From NCBI GenBank assembly GCA_028285445.1, contig JANQPQ010000043.1:1-64000 (forward strand): 64,000 nt of DNA. Reading direction: 5' to 3'. A model generated the notes under the pieces. The model had not been told where the DNA came from, did no database searches, and saw nothing but the letters and a program-made list of their open reading frames with translations. How positions within the stretch are numbered: position 1 is the stretch's first letter; the number at the start of each line of letters is the position of its first letter. The position numbers and the translations under genes are program-made. Below are positions 43,846-52,674 of this stretch, one piece after another. This DNA comes from Cyclobacteriaceae bacterium. Its GTDB lineage: Bacteria; Bacteroidota; Bacteroidia; Cytophagales; Cyclobacteriaceae.

Positions 43846-43863
43846 CAAGAAAATAAGATCAAT

Positions 43864-44532
43864 ATGAAAATAAGAGTATTACTAATTGCTGCTATGGCTG
43901 GTCTTGTAATGTTGCAGGGATGCTACCACGATCACTTTCGTCGTAACTGCGTTGATGCTACTGGTCCAATAACTGCCGAAGTGCGTGCAACGGGTGACTT
44001 TTCCGGAATTGTGCAAAATATTGCCGGAGATATGACCATTAGCTCGGGGACAGTATCCGAAGTCACTATCAGCGCTCCACAGAATATTTTGGATAGAATT
44101 ACCACAACAATTGAAAATGGTAACCTGGTTATTGATGTTGATGGTTGCATAAACAGTAGTCGCAGAATTGCGGTTAGTGTGGTAACCCCAACCCTGTCAG
44201 CGATTACACTAAATGGCTCAGGTGATGTAAATATGCTTGACCCCTTCGACAATGCAACTTTTAATGCTACAGTGAATGGTTCGGGTAATATGCTACTGTT
44301 AGGCACCACAGTAGATCAAGGCCTGTTCATAAATGGGTCTGGTTCACTTAATGCCTATGGACTGGAAGCTGATGAAAGCAATGTAAACATTGCTGGTTCA
44401 GGAAATGCCAGGGTTTTGGTCAATAATAATCTGTCTGTTACTATCTCTGGAAGTGGTAGCGTATTCTATCGAGGAAACCCTGATGTAACAAGCTCTGTTT
44501 CCGGTTCAGGATCGATAATAAACTCAAATTAA
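43864..44532 (+). CDS. Head-GIN (DUF2807) lipoprotein
   Basis: 222 residues from the ATG at 43864; a GTG start eight codons earlier falls in the inverted repeat and spoils the signal. The lipobox is MLQGC with Cys20. The mature part is a DUF2807 putative auto-transporter adhesin-like beta-helix, with repeated NGSG/SGSG turns (NGSGDVN, VNGSGNM, INGSGSL, IAGSGNA, ISGSGSV, VSGSGSI) roughly every 20 residues. Such head-GIN proteins are very common in Bacteroidota and usually lie on the surface or in the periplasm; function is unknown. A clear terminator follows. Confidence 0.88.
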   Translation: MKIRVLLIAAMAGLVMLQGCYHDHFRRNCVDATGPITAEVRATGDFSGIVQNIAGDMTISSGTVSEVTISAPQNILDRITTTIENGNLVIDVDGCINSSRRIAVSVVTPTLSAITLNGSGDVNMLDPFDNATFNATVNGSGNMLLLGTTVDQGLFINGSGSLNAYGLEADESNVNIAGSGNARVLVNNNLSVTISGSGSVFYRGNPDVTSSVSGSGSIINSN

Positions 44533-44564
44533 ATATCTCTATAATTCTCTCACCACGTAGTTAG

Positions 44565-44591
44565 GCGCAGGCGAAAGTCTGCGCTTTTTTT
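44565..44591 (+). terminator. Rho-independent terminator after the head-GIN gene
   Basis: GCGCAG (44565-44570), 8-base loop, CTGCGC (44579-44584), then seven T residues (44585-44591). It lies 33 bp after the stop codon and before the convergent gldH end. Confidence 0.85.
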
Positions 44592-44605
44592 ATTTGCCTT
44601 CAAGG

Positions 44606-45076
44606 CTACTCAGTACGCTCTACCCTAATTCCTACGGAAATAATTTCCGGAAGTGAATCCAGTCGCATTGTCTGCTGCAAAGTGATCAAGAATCGACCGC
44701 TGTCAGGGAACTGATAATTTTCAAGAACAGGAAATTGATGGTCAAAAACATCTCCAAGTCCACTTCTGCCGAGGGGCTTACCTGTAACAGGGTCGAAAAG
44801 ATTGTTGTTTAGCAGATCTGATGATAACTCGACCAGGGTGGTATCGGTAAGTGTGTAAGTTAGATACAAATTGTGGTAGGGGTACGATGAAGTATTTCTT
44901 ACGTTAACTAAAATGTTGTACTGAGTTGTGGCATCAGGAATGATAACAGAGAAATGTTTTACAGAGTCTACGTGCCAAATTTTTCCCGTTAGTTCTTCAT
45001 TTTTCTCGAAGAGCCGCGAGCCATCGCATGAGGCCAGTAGAAGTAAGAAGAAAATGGCTTGGCAGGTAAACTTCAT
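44606..45076 (-). CDS. gldH: Gliding motility lipoprotein GldH
   Basis: 156 residues. The lipobox is LLASC (Cys17). The mature sequence matches GldH: W-H-V-D-S-V, FSVIIPDATTQYNILVNVRNTSSYPYHNLYLTY, then GKPLGRSGLGDVFDHQFPVLENYQFPDSGRF and a final VGIRVER strand. In Flavobacterium johnsoniae GldH is needed for gliding and linked to T9SS function. Its ATG directly follows the ricT stop codon, a pairing common in Bacteroidota. Together with SprA it supports a T9SS and possibly gliding in the source organism. Confidence 0.93.
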   Translation of the reverse strand: MKFTCQAIFFLLLLASCDGSRLFEKNEELTGKIWHVDSVKHFSVIIPDATTQYNILVNVRNTSSYPYHNLYLTYTLTDTTLVELSSDLLNNNLFDPVTGKPLGRSGLGDVFDHQFPVLENYQFPDSGRFLITLQQTMRLDSLPEIISVGIRVERTE

Positions 45077-46207
45077 CTAGCGTTTTCTGCGACGATTTTT
45101 ATTCCGGTTACGGCCTTTTTTACTCTTGGATTTATTCTTCTCCCGGAATTTTTTGTCCATATACTCTAGATCTCGATTGACAGCCTGGAAGTAAGCTTGC
45201 CTACCCTTATCTTCATTTTCCTGAAGAGAGGCTGGCTTTTGCCCTGCCTTGTTCAGTTTCAGTATCTCATTTACCCGAGCAACATCGATTGAATACCAGT
45301 TGCTTTCGTCTGCATAACCAAACCACATGATCTTTCTGAATATATCGGTCTTTTGTAGAGTAGCAGCACCCTTTTCAGTTACAAGTGGGCCCTCTAGCTC
45401 CGGGATATCTTCGAGTGCGGTCATATAAGTGTCCAGCTCATAATTCAGGCAGCACTTTAGCCTTCCACATTGCCCTGATAACTTGCTGGGGTTCAAAGAG
45501 AGGTTTTGATATCTCGCGGCGTTGGTTGATACGGTTTTGAAGTCGCTAAGCCAGGTTGAACAACAAAGCTCGCGCCCACATGACCCCAAGCCACCCAATC
45601 TGCCTGCTTCTTGTCTGAGGCTAATTTGTCGCATTTCCACCCTGATCTTAAATTCCGCGGCCAGTACCTTAATCAGTTCTCTAAAATCCACGCGATCTTC
45701 AGCCGAGTAGTAGAACGTAGCTTTAGCATTGTCAGCTTGGTATTCAACATCTGAAAGCTTCATACCCAGGTTCATATTACCTATAATCTCCCTGGTTCTA
45801 TATAAAGTGGGTAGTTCCCTGTTTTTAGCTTTTTCAAACTTCTCATGATCTTTCAAAGAAGCTTTGCGGTAGATCTTTCGTATATCGTCGTTGTTTTCGA
45901 CATTCTTCTTTTGCATTTGCAGGCGTACTAATTCTCCCTGCAAAGAAATGTACCCAATATGGTGGCCGTTGGGAACATCCACGACCACAGAGTCTCCGGT
46001 TACAATTTCCAGATCAGAGGTATTTCGAAAATAATCCTTTCGCCCATTCTTGAACCTAACTTCAACAATATCGAATTTCTGGTTGCGGGGAGCTTCCATA
46101 TTCGACAGCCAGTCAAATACATTCATTTTATTGCATCCTCCGGTGGCGCATCCCCCGTTATTCTTGCAACCGGCCGTTGATCCATCTGTACACGTACTGC
46201 ATGCCAT
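45077..46207 (-). CDS. ricT: PSP1/RicT-family protein (YaaT-like)
   Basis: 376 residues. The N-terminus is unusually Cys-rich (six Cys in the first 25 residues: ACSTC, GCKNNGGC, GGC), then the PSP1 domain (about 40-250) with the conserved cysteines LGSCGRELCCSTWL and CGRLKCCLNYE, and a Lys/Arg-rich basic tail (NKSKSKKGRNRNKNRRRKR). In Bacillus, RicT works with RicA and RicF in an iron-sulfur complex that affects RNA processing; the role in Bacteroidota is not settled. It is immediately upstream of gldH, sharing a transcript. The basic tail suggests nucleic-acid binding, which is inference. Confidence 0.9.
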   Translation of the reverse strand: MACSTCTDGSTAGCKNNGGCATGGCNKMNVFDWLSNMEAPRNQKFDIVEVRFKNGRKDYFRNTSDLEIVTGDSVVVDVPNGHHIGYISLQGELVRLQMQKKNVENNDDIRKIYRKASLKDHEKFEKAKNRELPTLYRTREIIGNMNLGMKLSDVEYQADNAKATFYYSAEDRVDFRELIKVLAAEFKIRVEMRQISLRQEAGRLGGLGSCGRELCCSTWLSDFKTVSTNAARYQNLSLNPSKLSGQCGRLKCCLNYELDTYMTALEDIPELEGPLVTEKGAATLQKTDIFRKIMWFGYADESNWYSIDVARVNEILKLNKAGQKPASLQENEDKGRQAYFQAVNRDLEYMDKKFREKNKSKSKKGRNRNKNRRRKR

Positions 46208-46290
46208 ACTATTGCATTTTAACTGATGATTACTGAATCAGCAAGAGGTAAAAATAGTCCAGAATGGCCAATTTAAAAACCAGGGAATTA

Positions 46291-47571
46291 CTACTGGAGT
46301 TCAAGTAGATCTTTACCAATGTCTCTACGGTAGCTAACGTTGTCCCACCGGATGTTAGTGACATCATCGTAGGCCTTTTCAACAGTTGATGCGAGGTCGG
46401 TTCCTAAGGCAGTAACCGCCAGTATCCTACCTCCATTGGTCACAAGACCAGGGCCATCTTTTTTCGTGCCGGCATGGAAGACAAGGCTGTTGGCATTTGA
46501 GATGCCCTCAATTGCATCGCCCTTGTTGTAACTGGCAGGGTAGCCGCCGGCTACCATTACTACCGTAGCTGCAAAATCCTCTCTAATAGCTAAGTCAGTA
46601 TTCTGAAGATCACCAGTAGCTGCGGCTTTGAGCAACGCCGCCAGATCAGTATCCAGCCTGGGTATTACTGCCTGAGTTTCTGGGTCTCCCATTCTCACAT
46701 TGTATTCGATTACATAGGGATCGCCATTTACATTCATCAGGCCAATAAAAATAAAACCGATGAATTCTATATCATCTTCCCTCAAACCATTTACGGTAGG
46801 CTTTATAATCCTCTCTTCTACTTTGCTCATAAAACTATCATCAGCAAATGATACGGGAGAAATGGCTCCCATCCCCCCTGTGTTGGGACCAGTATCTCCG
46901 TCGCCAATGCGTTTGTAATCTTTGGCCTCAGGCAAAATCTTGTAATTGGTGCCATCTGTTAACACAAAAACTGATAGCTCAATACCGTCCAGGAATTCCT
47001 CTATCAAAACTTTTTCGCTTGCCTCTCCAAACATGCTGTTTTCCAGCATTTCCTTAAGTGATTTAATAGCCTCACCCTTGTCTTCAGTAATGATAACACC
47101 CTTCCCGGCGGCTAGCCCATCCGCTTTTAAAACGAAAGGCGGACTAATAGTATCTAGATAGTTAATAGCTTCACTAAGTTGACCCTTCCTAAAGGTTTCA
47201 GCCTTGCCGGTAGGGATATCATGCTTAACCATAAAAGCTTTGGAGAAGTCCTTGCTGCCTTCCAATTGCGCGCCTTTACTTCCGGGGCCAACGATCTTCA
47301 GGTTATGGTATCTTTCGTCGGCTTCCAGATAATCGCGTACGCCAGCCACCAACGGTGCCTCGGGCCCAACTACAAGGAGGTCTATATTATGCTCAAGGAT
47401 AGCGTTACCGACGGCCTGAAAATCATCAACAGAGATGGGCAGGTTGGTGGCTACTTGATCGGTGCCGCCATTACCCGGAGCGACAAAGAGGTTGTTACAA
47501 AGTGGGCTTTGAGCTATTTTCCAGGCCAAGGTGTGCTCTCTACCACCAGACCCCAATACCAGAATATTCAT
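46291..47571 (-). CDS. purD: Phosphoribosylamine-glycine ligase
   Basis: 426 residues, normal length. PurD makes glycinamide ribonucleotide from phosphoribosylamine, glycine and ATP, the second step of purine synthesis. The N-terminal GSGGREHTLAWK, the ATP-grasp core (VLKADGLAAGKGVIITED, LIEEFLDGIELSVFVLTDG, KRIGDGDTGPNTGGMGAISP) and the metal-binding YNVRMGDPETQAV are intact. ATG start; a perfect -7 element lies 26 bp upstream. It is a single gene between ricT and recQ. Confidence 0.97.
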   Translation of the reverse strand: MNILVLGSGGREHTLAWKIAQSPLCNNLFVAPGNGGTDQVATNLPISVDDFQAVGNAILEHNIDLLVVGPEAPLVAGVRDYLEADERYHNLKIVGPGSKGAQLEGSKDFSKAFMVKHDIPTGKAETFRKGQLSEAINYLDTISPPFVLKADGLAAGKGVIITEDKGEAIKSLKEMLENSMFGEASEKVLIEEFLDGIELSVFVLTDGTNYKILPEAKDYKRIGDGDTGPNTGGMGAISPVSFADDSFMSKVEERIIKPTVNGLREDDIEFIGFIFIGLMNVNGDPYVIEYNVRMGDPETQAVIPRLDTDLAALLKAAATGDLQNTDLAIREDFAATVVMVAGGYPASYNKGDAIEGISNANSLVFHAGTKKDGPGLVTNGGRILAVTALGTDLASTVEKAYDDVTNIRWDNVSYRRDIGKDLLELQ

Positions 47572-47596
47572 AAATGAGGATTGCTAAGTGAAGATT

Positions 47597-47604
47597 CAAA
47601 AATA
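47597..47604 (-). promoter_or_regulatory. -7 element for purD
   Basis: Minus-strand TATTTTTG, a perfect TAnnTTTG match, 25 bp before the purD ATG. No standard -33 TTG. Confidence 0.45.
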
Positions 47605-47641
47605 AGGAAAAGCAAGTTAGGATGTAGCGCGTGTGCAGTTG

Positions 47642-49822
47642 CTAGTTTGCGTATTCAGACATGAACTTAATTCTCATTAGTCTGATCTCTTCTTCGGAGT
47701 AGTCTTGATTATACTCATCTGATAGTGCGTCACCGATGTCATCGGATTCAGCATTCATAAAGTACTCGTACAAATCATCTTGCTTTTCATCGTCAAGTAC
47801 CTGATCTATATAGTAATCCAGATTGAGCTTGGTGCCTGAATATATAATGTTCTCAATCTCATTGAGAAGGCTTTCCATACTGATGTCTTGATTTTCCGCT
47901 ATTTCTTCCAAATCCGTCAGTTGATCAACCTGATTGATGATGTAGATTTTCAGCTTAGACTTATTCACTGAAGTCTTTATAAGTACGTCAGTGGCAGTCA
48001 TAATTTCATTCTCCTCTACATATTCCTTAATTGTGTTAATGAAGGCATCGCCAAATTTTTCAACCTTTCCCTTACCTACGCCACTCACTCTCTCAAGTTC
48101 TTCCCTGGTAGTAGGGTAGGTAGTAGCCATTTCTTGTAATGAGGGATCTTGGAAAATTACATATGGTGGAAAGCCCTTGTCTTTTGCAACTTGCCTGCGA
48201 AGAGATTTTAGTTGCTCAAACAGGTTCTCGTCATAAGCTTTGCTTGGTGCTGCTTGCTTTTCTGGTTCTTCCTCCTCACCAAGATCATTATAATCATGAT
48301 CTTTCGTAAGCCTTATGTTCGCGGGGTTGAGGATGAACTCATCTCCCTTGCCGGTCAACTTCAACACCCCAATATTGTCAATATCCTTAATCAAAAATTC
48401 ATGTAGGAGGGCTTGCCTTAGTACTGATTTCCAGAACTCGGCGGTCTCGGTATTGCCTTTACCGTATACTTCCAGCTCATGATGCTTGTAGCTTTTCACA
48501 TATTGGGTATCGGCACCGCGAATAACATCCCCCAGATGCGAAATCGCGAAGCGCTCATCGGTTTGCTTAACTGCCATAAGGGCGGTTAATATATGGTCTT
48601 CTCCTTCAAAGCTCTCCTTGGGTCTTACGCAGTTGTCGCAGTTGCCACAATTGTCGTCGAAGCTCTCACCGAAATAATGGAGTAGCTGCTTTCTTCTACA
48701 AACGGCAGACTCTGCGTAGGAGGTCATCTCCTGGAGGAGTATCAGTGCGTTCTCTCTTTCCTGCACCGATTTATCTTTATTGAATTTCTCAAGTTTGCTA
48801 ATATCGCCCGGGCTGTAGAACATAATGCACTTCCCGTCCAGCCCGTCTCGCCCTGAGCGGCCAGTCTCCTGGTAGTAGCCTTCAACAGACTTTGGTACAT
48901 TATAGTGGATGACATACCGTACATCTGGTTTGTCAATACCCATACCGAAGGCGATGGTAGCTACGATTACATCTACCTCCTCATTGAGAAAGTCATCTTG
49001 GTTCTTTTCACGAATGTTACTATCAAGACCGGCGTGATAGGGGGCAGCTTTGACATCATTTACCTGTAGGAACTCAGCGATCTCTTCTACTTTTTTGCGA
49101 CTAAGGCAATAAATGATTCCTGACTCGCCCTTATGTTCTTTAATAAATTTTATTAACTGTTTTTTACTGTTTTGCTTGGGCCGAACTTCATAGTATAAGT
49201 TCTCTCGATTAAATGAGGATTTGTAGAGATCAGCAGCCTCCATCTGGAGGTTCTTCTGAATATCCTGTTGAACCTTCGGTGTTGCAGTTGCAGTTAAGGC
49301 TATGATGGGTAGTTCGCCCAGTTGGTTAATGATTGATCTGATTCGGCGATATTCTGGTCTAAAATCATGACCCCATTCCGAAATACAATGGGCCTCATCT
49401 ATTGCTACGAAGGAAATTGTCGCATCTTTTAAGAAAGTGACATTATCTTCTTTTGTCAAAGATTCCGGGGCCACATAAAGCAGTTTCACCTTGCCATCCA
49501 GGGTTTCCTGCTTTACCCGGTTCATTTCAGTTTTTGTAAGAGTGGAATTGAGAAATTTGGCATTAACGCCAACCGCGTTCATCTGATCAACCTGATTTTT
49601 CATTAGGGCGATCAATGGAGAAATCACGATAGCAACACCTTCACTGATTAGGGCGGGTAACTGGTAGCACATAGACTTGCCGGCTCCGGTTGGCATAATC
49701 ACAAAAGTGTTATTCCCGGCCAGCACGTTCCTAATAATTTTCTCCTGGTTGCCACGAAATTGGGCATACCCAAAGACCTCCTTAAGTTTCGACTTTAGTA
49801 CGTCTTCTTTTTCTAATAACAT
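47642..49822 (-). CDS. recQ: ATP-dependent DNA helicase RecQ
   Basis: 726 residues. Order: helicase core with Q-motif-like FGYAQFRGNQ, Walker A MPTGAGKSMCYQLP, DEAH (AIDEAHCISEWGHDFRPEY), SAT-like LTATATPKVQ, and motif VI QETGRSGRDG; zinc-binding cysteines (CRRKQLLHYFGE...NCGNCDNC); winged helix; HRDC domain at about 530-600 (LFEQLKSLRRQVAKDKGFPPYVIFQ); then an acidic C-terminal extension of about 110 residues. RecQ unwinds recombination and replication intermediates. Length is above E. coli RecQ (about 610) because of that extension, which is common in Bacteroidota. ATG start; divergent from kdsD. Confidence 0.97.
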   Translation of the reverse strand: MLLEKEDVLKSKLKEVFGYAQFRGNQEKIIRNVLAGNNTFVIMPTGAGKSMCYQLPALISEGVAIVISPLIALMKNQVDQMNAVGVNAKFLNSTLTKTEMNRVKQETLDGKVKLLYVAPESLTKEDNVTFLKDATISFVAIDEAHCISEWGHDFRPEYRRIRSIINQLGELPIIALTATATPKVQQDIQKNLQMEAADLYKSSFNRENLYYEVRPKQNSKKQLIKFIKEHKGESGIIYCLSRKKVEEIAEFLQVNDVKAAPYHAGLDSNIREKNQDDFLNEEVDVIVATIAFGMGIDKPDVRYVIHYNVPKSVEGYYQETGRSGRDGLDGKCIMFYSPGDISKLEKFNKDKSVQERENALILLQEMTSYAESAVCRRKQLLHYFGESFDDNCGNCDNCVRPKESFEGEDHILTALMAVKQTDERFAISHLGDVIRGADTQYVKSYKHHELEVYGKGNTETAEFWKSVLRQALLHEFLIKDIDNIGVLKLTGKGDEFILNPANIRLTKDHDYNDLGEEEEPEKQAAPSKAYDENLFEQLKSLRRQVAKDKGFPPYVIFQDPSLQEMATTYPTTREELERVSGVGKGKVEKFGDAFINTIKEYVEENEIMTATDVLIKTSVNKSKLKIYIINQVDQLTDLEEIAENQDISMESLLNEIENIIYSGTKLNLDYYIDQVLDDEKQDDLYEYFMNAESDDIGDALSDEYNQDYSEEEIRLMRIKFMSEYAN

Positions 49823-49835
49823 ACCAGCTTGATCC

Positions 49836-49864
49836 TTGAATACTAAGGTATTTCAGTATCTTTG
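49836..49864 (+). promoter_or_regulatory. Complete Bacteroidota promoter for kdsD
   Basis: TTG (49836-49838), 18-bp spacer, TATCTTTG (49857-49864): a full TTG-N18-TAnnTTTG match. It places the transcript start near 49870 and so excludes the TTG at 49862 as a start codon. Confidence 0.7.
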
Positions 49865-49891
49865 CTACTCCGCATCAGTAATTGCACTGAA

Positions 49892-50860
49892 TTGAATTTA
49901 GCAAAAAATATTCGAAAAATAGCCAAGGAAGTTCTAGTAAATGAGGCCCAGGCTATCAATGAGTTAACCAATTATCTTGATGACAATTTTGATAATTGCG
50001 TTAATGAAATCTTGCAGTTGGAAGGGCGTGTTGTGATCACTGGAATTGGCAAAAGTGCCATCATAGCCAACAAGATAGTTGCCACTCTAAATAGCACTGG
50101 TACGCCGGCAATTTTTATGCATGCTGCAGATGCAATCCACGGCGACCTGGGAATAATTCAGCGCCATGACATCGTGATGTGCATAAGTAAAAGTGGAAAT
50201 ACTCCAGAGATAAAAGTGCTGGTACCCCTAATTAAGAGAAGAAGTGTAAAACTGATTGGTTTGGTTAGCAACACTTCGTCTTATCTGGCAAAGCAATCAG
50301 ATTTTGTCCTGAATGCCACCGTTGGCGAGGAGGCGTGTCCAAACAACTTAGCTCCAACTACCAGCACCACAGCGCACCTGGCCCTGGGAGATGCATTGGC
50401 TGTATCCCTGCTAAAGCTTCGTAATTTTTCCAGTGACGACTTCGCCTGGTTACATCCAGGAGGATCGTTGGGCAAGCAGCTTTATTTGAAAGTTGATGAC
50501 ATCTATCCAAATAACGAATTGCCTAAGGTTGCCGAAAATGCAACTGTAAAGGAGGCTATTCTTGAAATTTCATCCAAAAGGCTGGGCGCCACAGCTGTAG
50601 TAGACGAAGAGGATAAGTTACTGGGAATTGTAACCGACGGAGATTTAAGAAGAATGCTCGAGAAAGGTCTCAATATTGAAGAGCTAAAGGTGCAGGATGT
50701 GATGTCACGGGAAGTTAAGGTTATGCAGAAGGGGGATCATGCGGCGAAGGCTATGCAAGTAATGCAACAAAATGATATCACCCAGTTAATTGTGCTTGAT
50801 GATGAGGTGGTAGTTGGCGTAGTTCATCTTCATGACCTTTTAAAAGAAGGGCTGTTCTAA
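49892..50860 (+). CDS. kdsD: Arabinose-5-phosphate isomerase (KpsF/KdsD)
   Basis: 322 residues from the TTG at 49892 (MNLAKNIRKIAKEV), a family-like start. The SIS domain (about 25-160) has ITGIGKSAIIANKIVATLNSTGTPAIF and CISKSGNTPE; two CBS domains fill about 205-322 (VKDIYPNNELPKV... and VMSREVKVMQKGD). KdsD converts ribulose-5-phosphate to arabinose-5-phosphate, the first committed step toward Kdo for LPS. The longest open frame begins at 49862, but that TTG is part of the promoter. It runs directly into manC (17 bp), linking Kdo and mannose supply. Confidence 0.94.
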   Translation: MNLAKNIRKIAKEVLVNEAQAINELTNYLDDNFDNCVNEILQLEGRVVITGIGKSAIIANKIVATLNSTGTPAIFMHAADAIHGDLGIIQRHDIVMCISKSGNTPEIKVLVPLIKRRSVKLIGLVSNTSSYLAKQSDFVLNATVGEEACPNNLAPTTSTTAHLALGDALAVSLLKLRNFSSDDFAWLHPGGSLGKQLYLKVDDIYPNNELPKVAENATVKEAILEISSKRLGATAVVDEEDKLLGIVTDGDLRRMLEKGLNIEELKVQDVMSREVKVMQKGDHAAKAMQVMQQNDITQLIVLDDEVVVGVVHLHDLLKEGLF

Positions 50861-50877
50861 TTCAATAAGATTTTTCT

Positions 50878-51942
50878 ATGAGTAATACATATGTTGTAAT
50901 CCTAGCGGGCGGCGCGGGGACCAGGTTTTGGCCCCATAGTAGGGAAGATAAGCCCAAGCAATTCCTTGATGTACTGGGTACTGGTAGGTCACTGCTGCAA
51001 ATGACTTTTGACCGATTTGCACAGCTCTGTCCGGCAGAGAATATCCTTATTTCCACCAACGAAAAGTACGAGGACCTGATTAAGGAGCAATTGCCGCAGG
51101 TTAAATCTGGTAATATTCTTTTTGAGCCAGTGAGGAGGAATACTGCCCCCGCCATATTATATGCTGCTGTAAAGATCAATTCATTGGATCCTGATGCGGT
51201 TATGGTCTCTGCCCATAGTGATCATGCCATTCTAGATGAACAGGCATTCCAGCAAGTTGCCACGAAAACACTTTCTCATGCCGGTGAAATAGATGGTCTG
51301 TTTACTATTGGCGTTAAACCAACCCGCCCCGATACCGGTTATGGCTACATACAATACCAAACGGATACTGACCCATCGCCGGTCTTAAACTTTGAAGAAA
51401 AGCCTGACCTAACTACCGCACAGCGATTTTTCGAGAGCGGTGACTATCTATGGAATTCAGGGATTTTTATCTGGCAGATAAAAGCTATACTGCACGCATT
51501 TGAGCAATTCCTTCCTGATACTACGAAGGTTTTCGAAAAGGTAAAAAGGGATTTAGGTACAGAGGGAGAAAGGTTAGCAGTCCATAATGTCTACAGTCAG
51601 GCTGAGGATATTTCCATAGACCATGGCATCATGGAAAAGGCTGAAAATGTGTTTGTGGTACCCGGTGATTTTGGTTGGTCAGATGTGGGCTCCTGGAATT
51701 CACTTCATGATATTAGGAAGAAAGATAGCGACCTAAATGTGCTTGATGGTAATGTAGTAGTTTATGACTCCAACGACTGCATGGTTAAGGGGCCTGGTGA
51801 CAAACTAATTGTTGTGGAAGGCCTGGAAGGGTATGTTATTGCCGACCACGGTAATGCTTTGCTTATTTGCAAAAAAGAAAACGAAAAGAAGATCAAGGAC
51901 ATGGTTGTTAACGTTCGCGAAAACAACCCTGATTATTCATAG
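50878..51942 (+). CDS. manC: Mannose-1-phosphate guanylyltransferase
   Basis: 354 residues. It makes GDP-mannose from mannose-1-phosphate and GTP. The N-terminal signature GGAGTRFWPHSREDKPKQFL, VSAHSDHAIL, GVKPTRPDTGYGYIQ, FEEKPDLTTAQRFFESGDYLWNSGIFIW and GDFGWSDVGSWNSL are all present. It is the single-domain form: the phosphomannose isomerase domain of bifunctional ManC/AlgA enzymes is absent. ATG start, 17 bp after kdsD. Its last 6 bp overlap the convergent rlmB. Confidence 0.96.
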   Translation: MSNTYVVILAGGAGTRFWPHSREDKPKQFLDVLGTGRSLLQMTFDRFAQLCPAENILISTNEKYEDLIKEQLPQVKSGNILFEPVRRNTAPAILYAAVKINSLDPDAVMVSAHSDHAILDEQAFQQVATKTLSHAGEIDGLFTIGVKPTRPDTGYGYIQYQTDTDPSPVLNFEEKPDLTTAQRFFESGDYLWNSGIFIWQIKAILHAFEQFLPDTTKVFEKVKRDLGTEGERLAVHNVYSQAEDISIDHGIMEKAENVFVVPGDFGWSDVGSWNSLHDIRKKDSDLNVLDGNVVVYDSNDCMVKGPGDKLIVVEGLEGYVIADHGNALLICKKENEKKIKDMVVNVRENNPDYS

Positions 51943-52674
51943 CCGTTGTCTAACCGCTTCAGCCAGGCATACCGCAGCTGATACAGACACATTGAGAGAG
52001 CTAATCTTCCCAGACATGGGAATTTGGGCAAGGCTATCTGCAATCTTTAGGAAGTCAGTCTGGATCCCGTTTTCTTCTGAGCCAAGTATAAGGGCAACTG
52101 GGCCTGTCAGGTCGGTATCAAATATTGAATCTGCTCCTTTTTCGGTACAGGCCACTAACTGCAAACCATTCTGCTGCAAATATTCCAGTGTTTTTCGGAG
52201 GTTCTCAGCCCTGCATACTGGTATATGATTTAGGGCTCCTGCCGAAGTCTTCATGGCATCACTATTGATTTGGGCACTGCCACGATCTGGAATTACGATT
52301 GCTTGTGCACCAAAACACTCTGCTGTTCTGGCAATGGCGCCAAAGTTTCTTACGTCAGTTACTCTGTCTAATACCACTATTAGTGGTGAGTTGCCGCTCT
52401 CGTAGCATTGTGAAATAACATTTTCGAGAGAAGCATAGGTTACAGCAGAAAGGAAGCATATTGCTCCTTGATGGTTTTTGCGGGTTACACGGTTAAGCTT
52501 GTGGATTGGCACCTTAACCAGTGGTATACCATTCTCTTTCACCATCTCCTGCAGGTCCTTAATCAGTTCGTTGTTTAAACCCTGCTGAATAAGCACCTTA
52601 TCAATATCTCGGTTTGCATGGATAGCCTCCATGATGGCCCTGGTGCCAAATATAAAATCTGAGTTTTCCTTCAT
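51937..52674 (-). CDS. rlmB: 23S rRNA (guanosine-2'-O-)-methyltransferase RlmB (SpoU family)
   Basis: 245 residues. An N-terminal substrate-binding domain (about 1-75, FIFGTRAIMEAIHANRDIDKVLIQQG) is followed by the knotted SPOUT methyltransferase domain with its three motifs: VLDRVTDVRNFGAIARTAECFGA, LILGSEENGIQ and IPMSGKISSLNVSVSAAVCLAEA. RlmB methylates G2251 (E. coli numbering) of 23S rRNA; a related TrmH-like specificity cannot be ruled out. The ATG overlaps the end of the GWxTD gene by four bases (ATGA), so translation is coupled. Confidence 0.94.
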   Translation of the reverse strand: MKENSDFIFGTRAIMEAIHANRDIDKVLIQQGLNNELIKDLQEMVKENGIPLVKVPIHKLNRVTRKNHQGAICFLSAVTYASLENVISQCYESGNSPLIVVLDRVTDVRNFGAIARTAECFGAQAIVIPDRGSAQINSDAMKTSAGALNHIPVCRAENLRKTLEYLQQNGLQLVACTEKGADSIFDTDLTGPVALILGSEENGIQTDFLKIADSLAQIPMSGKISSLNVSVSAAVCLAEAVRQRL

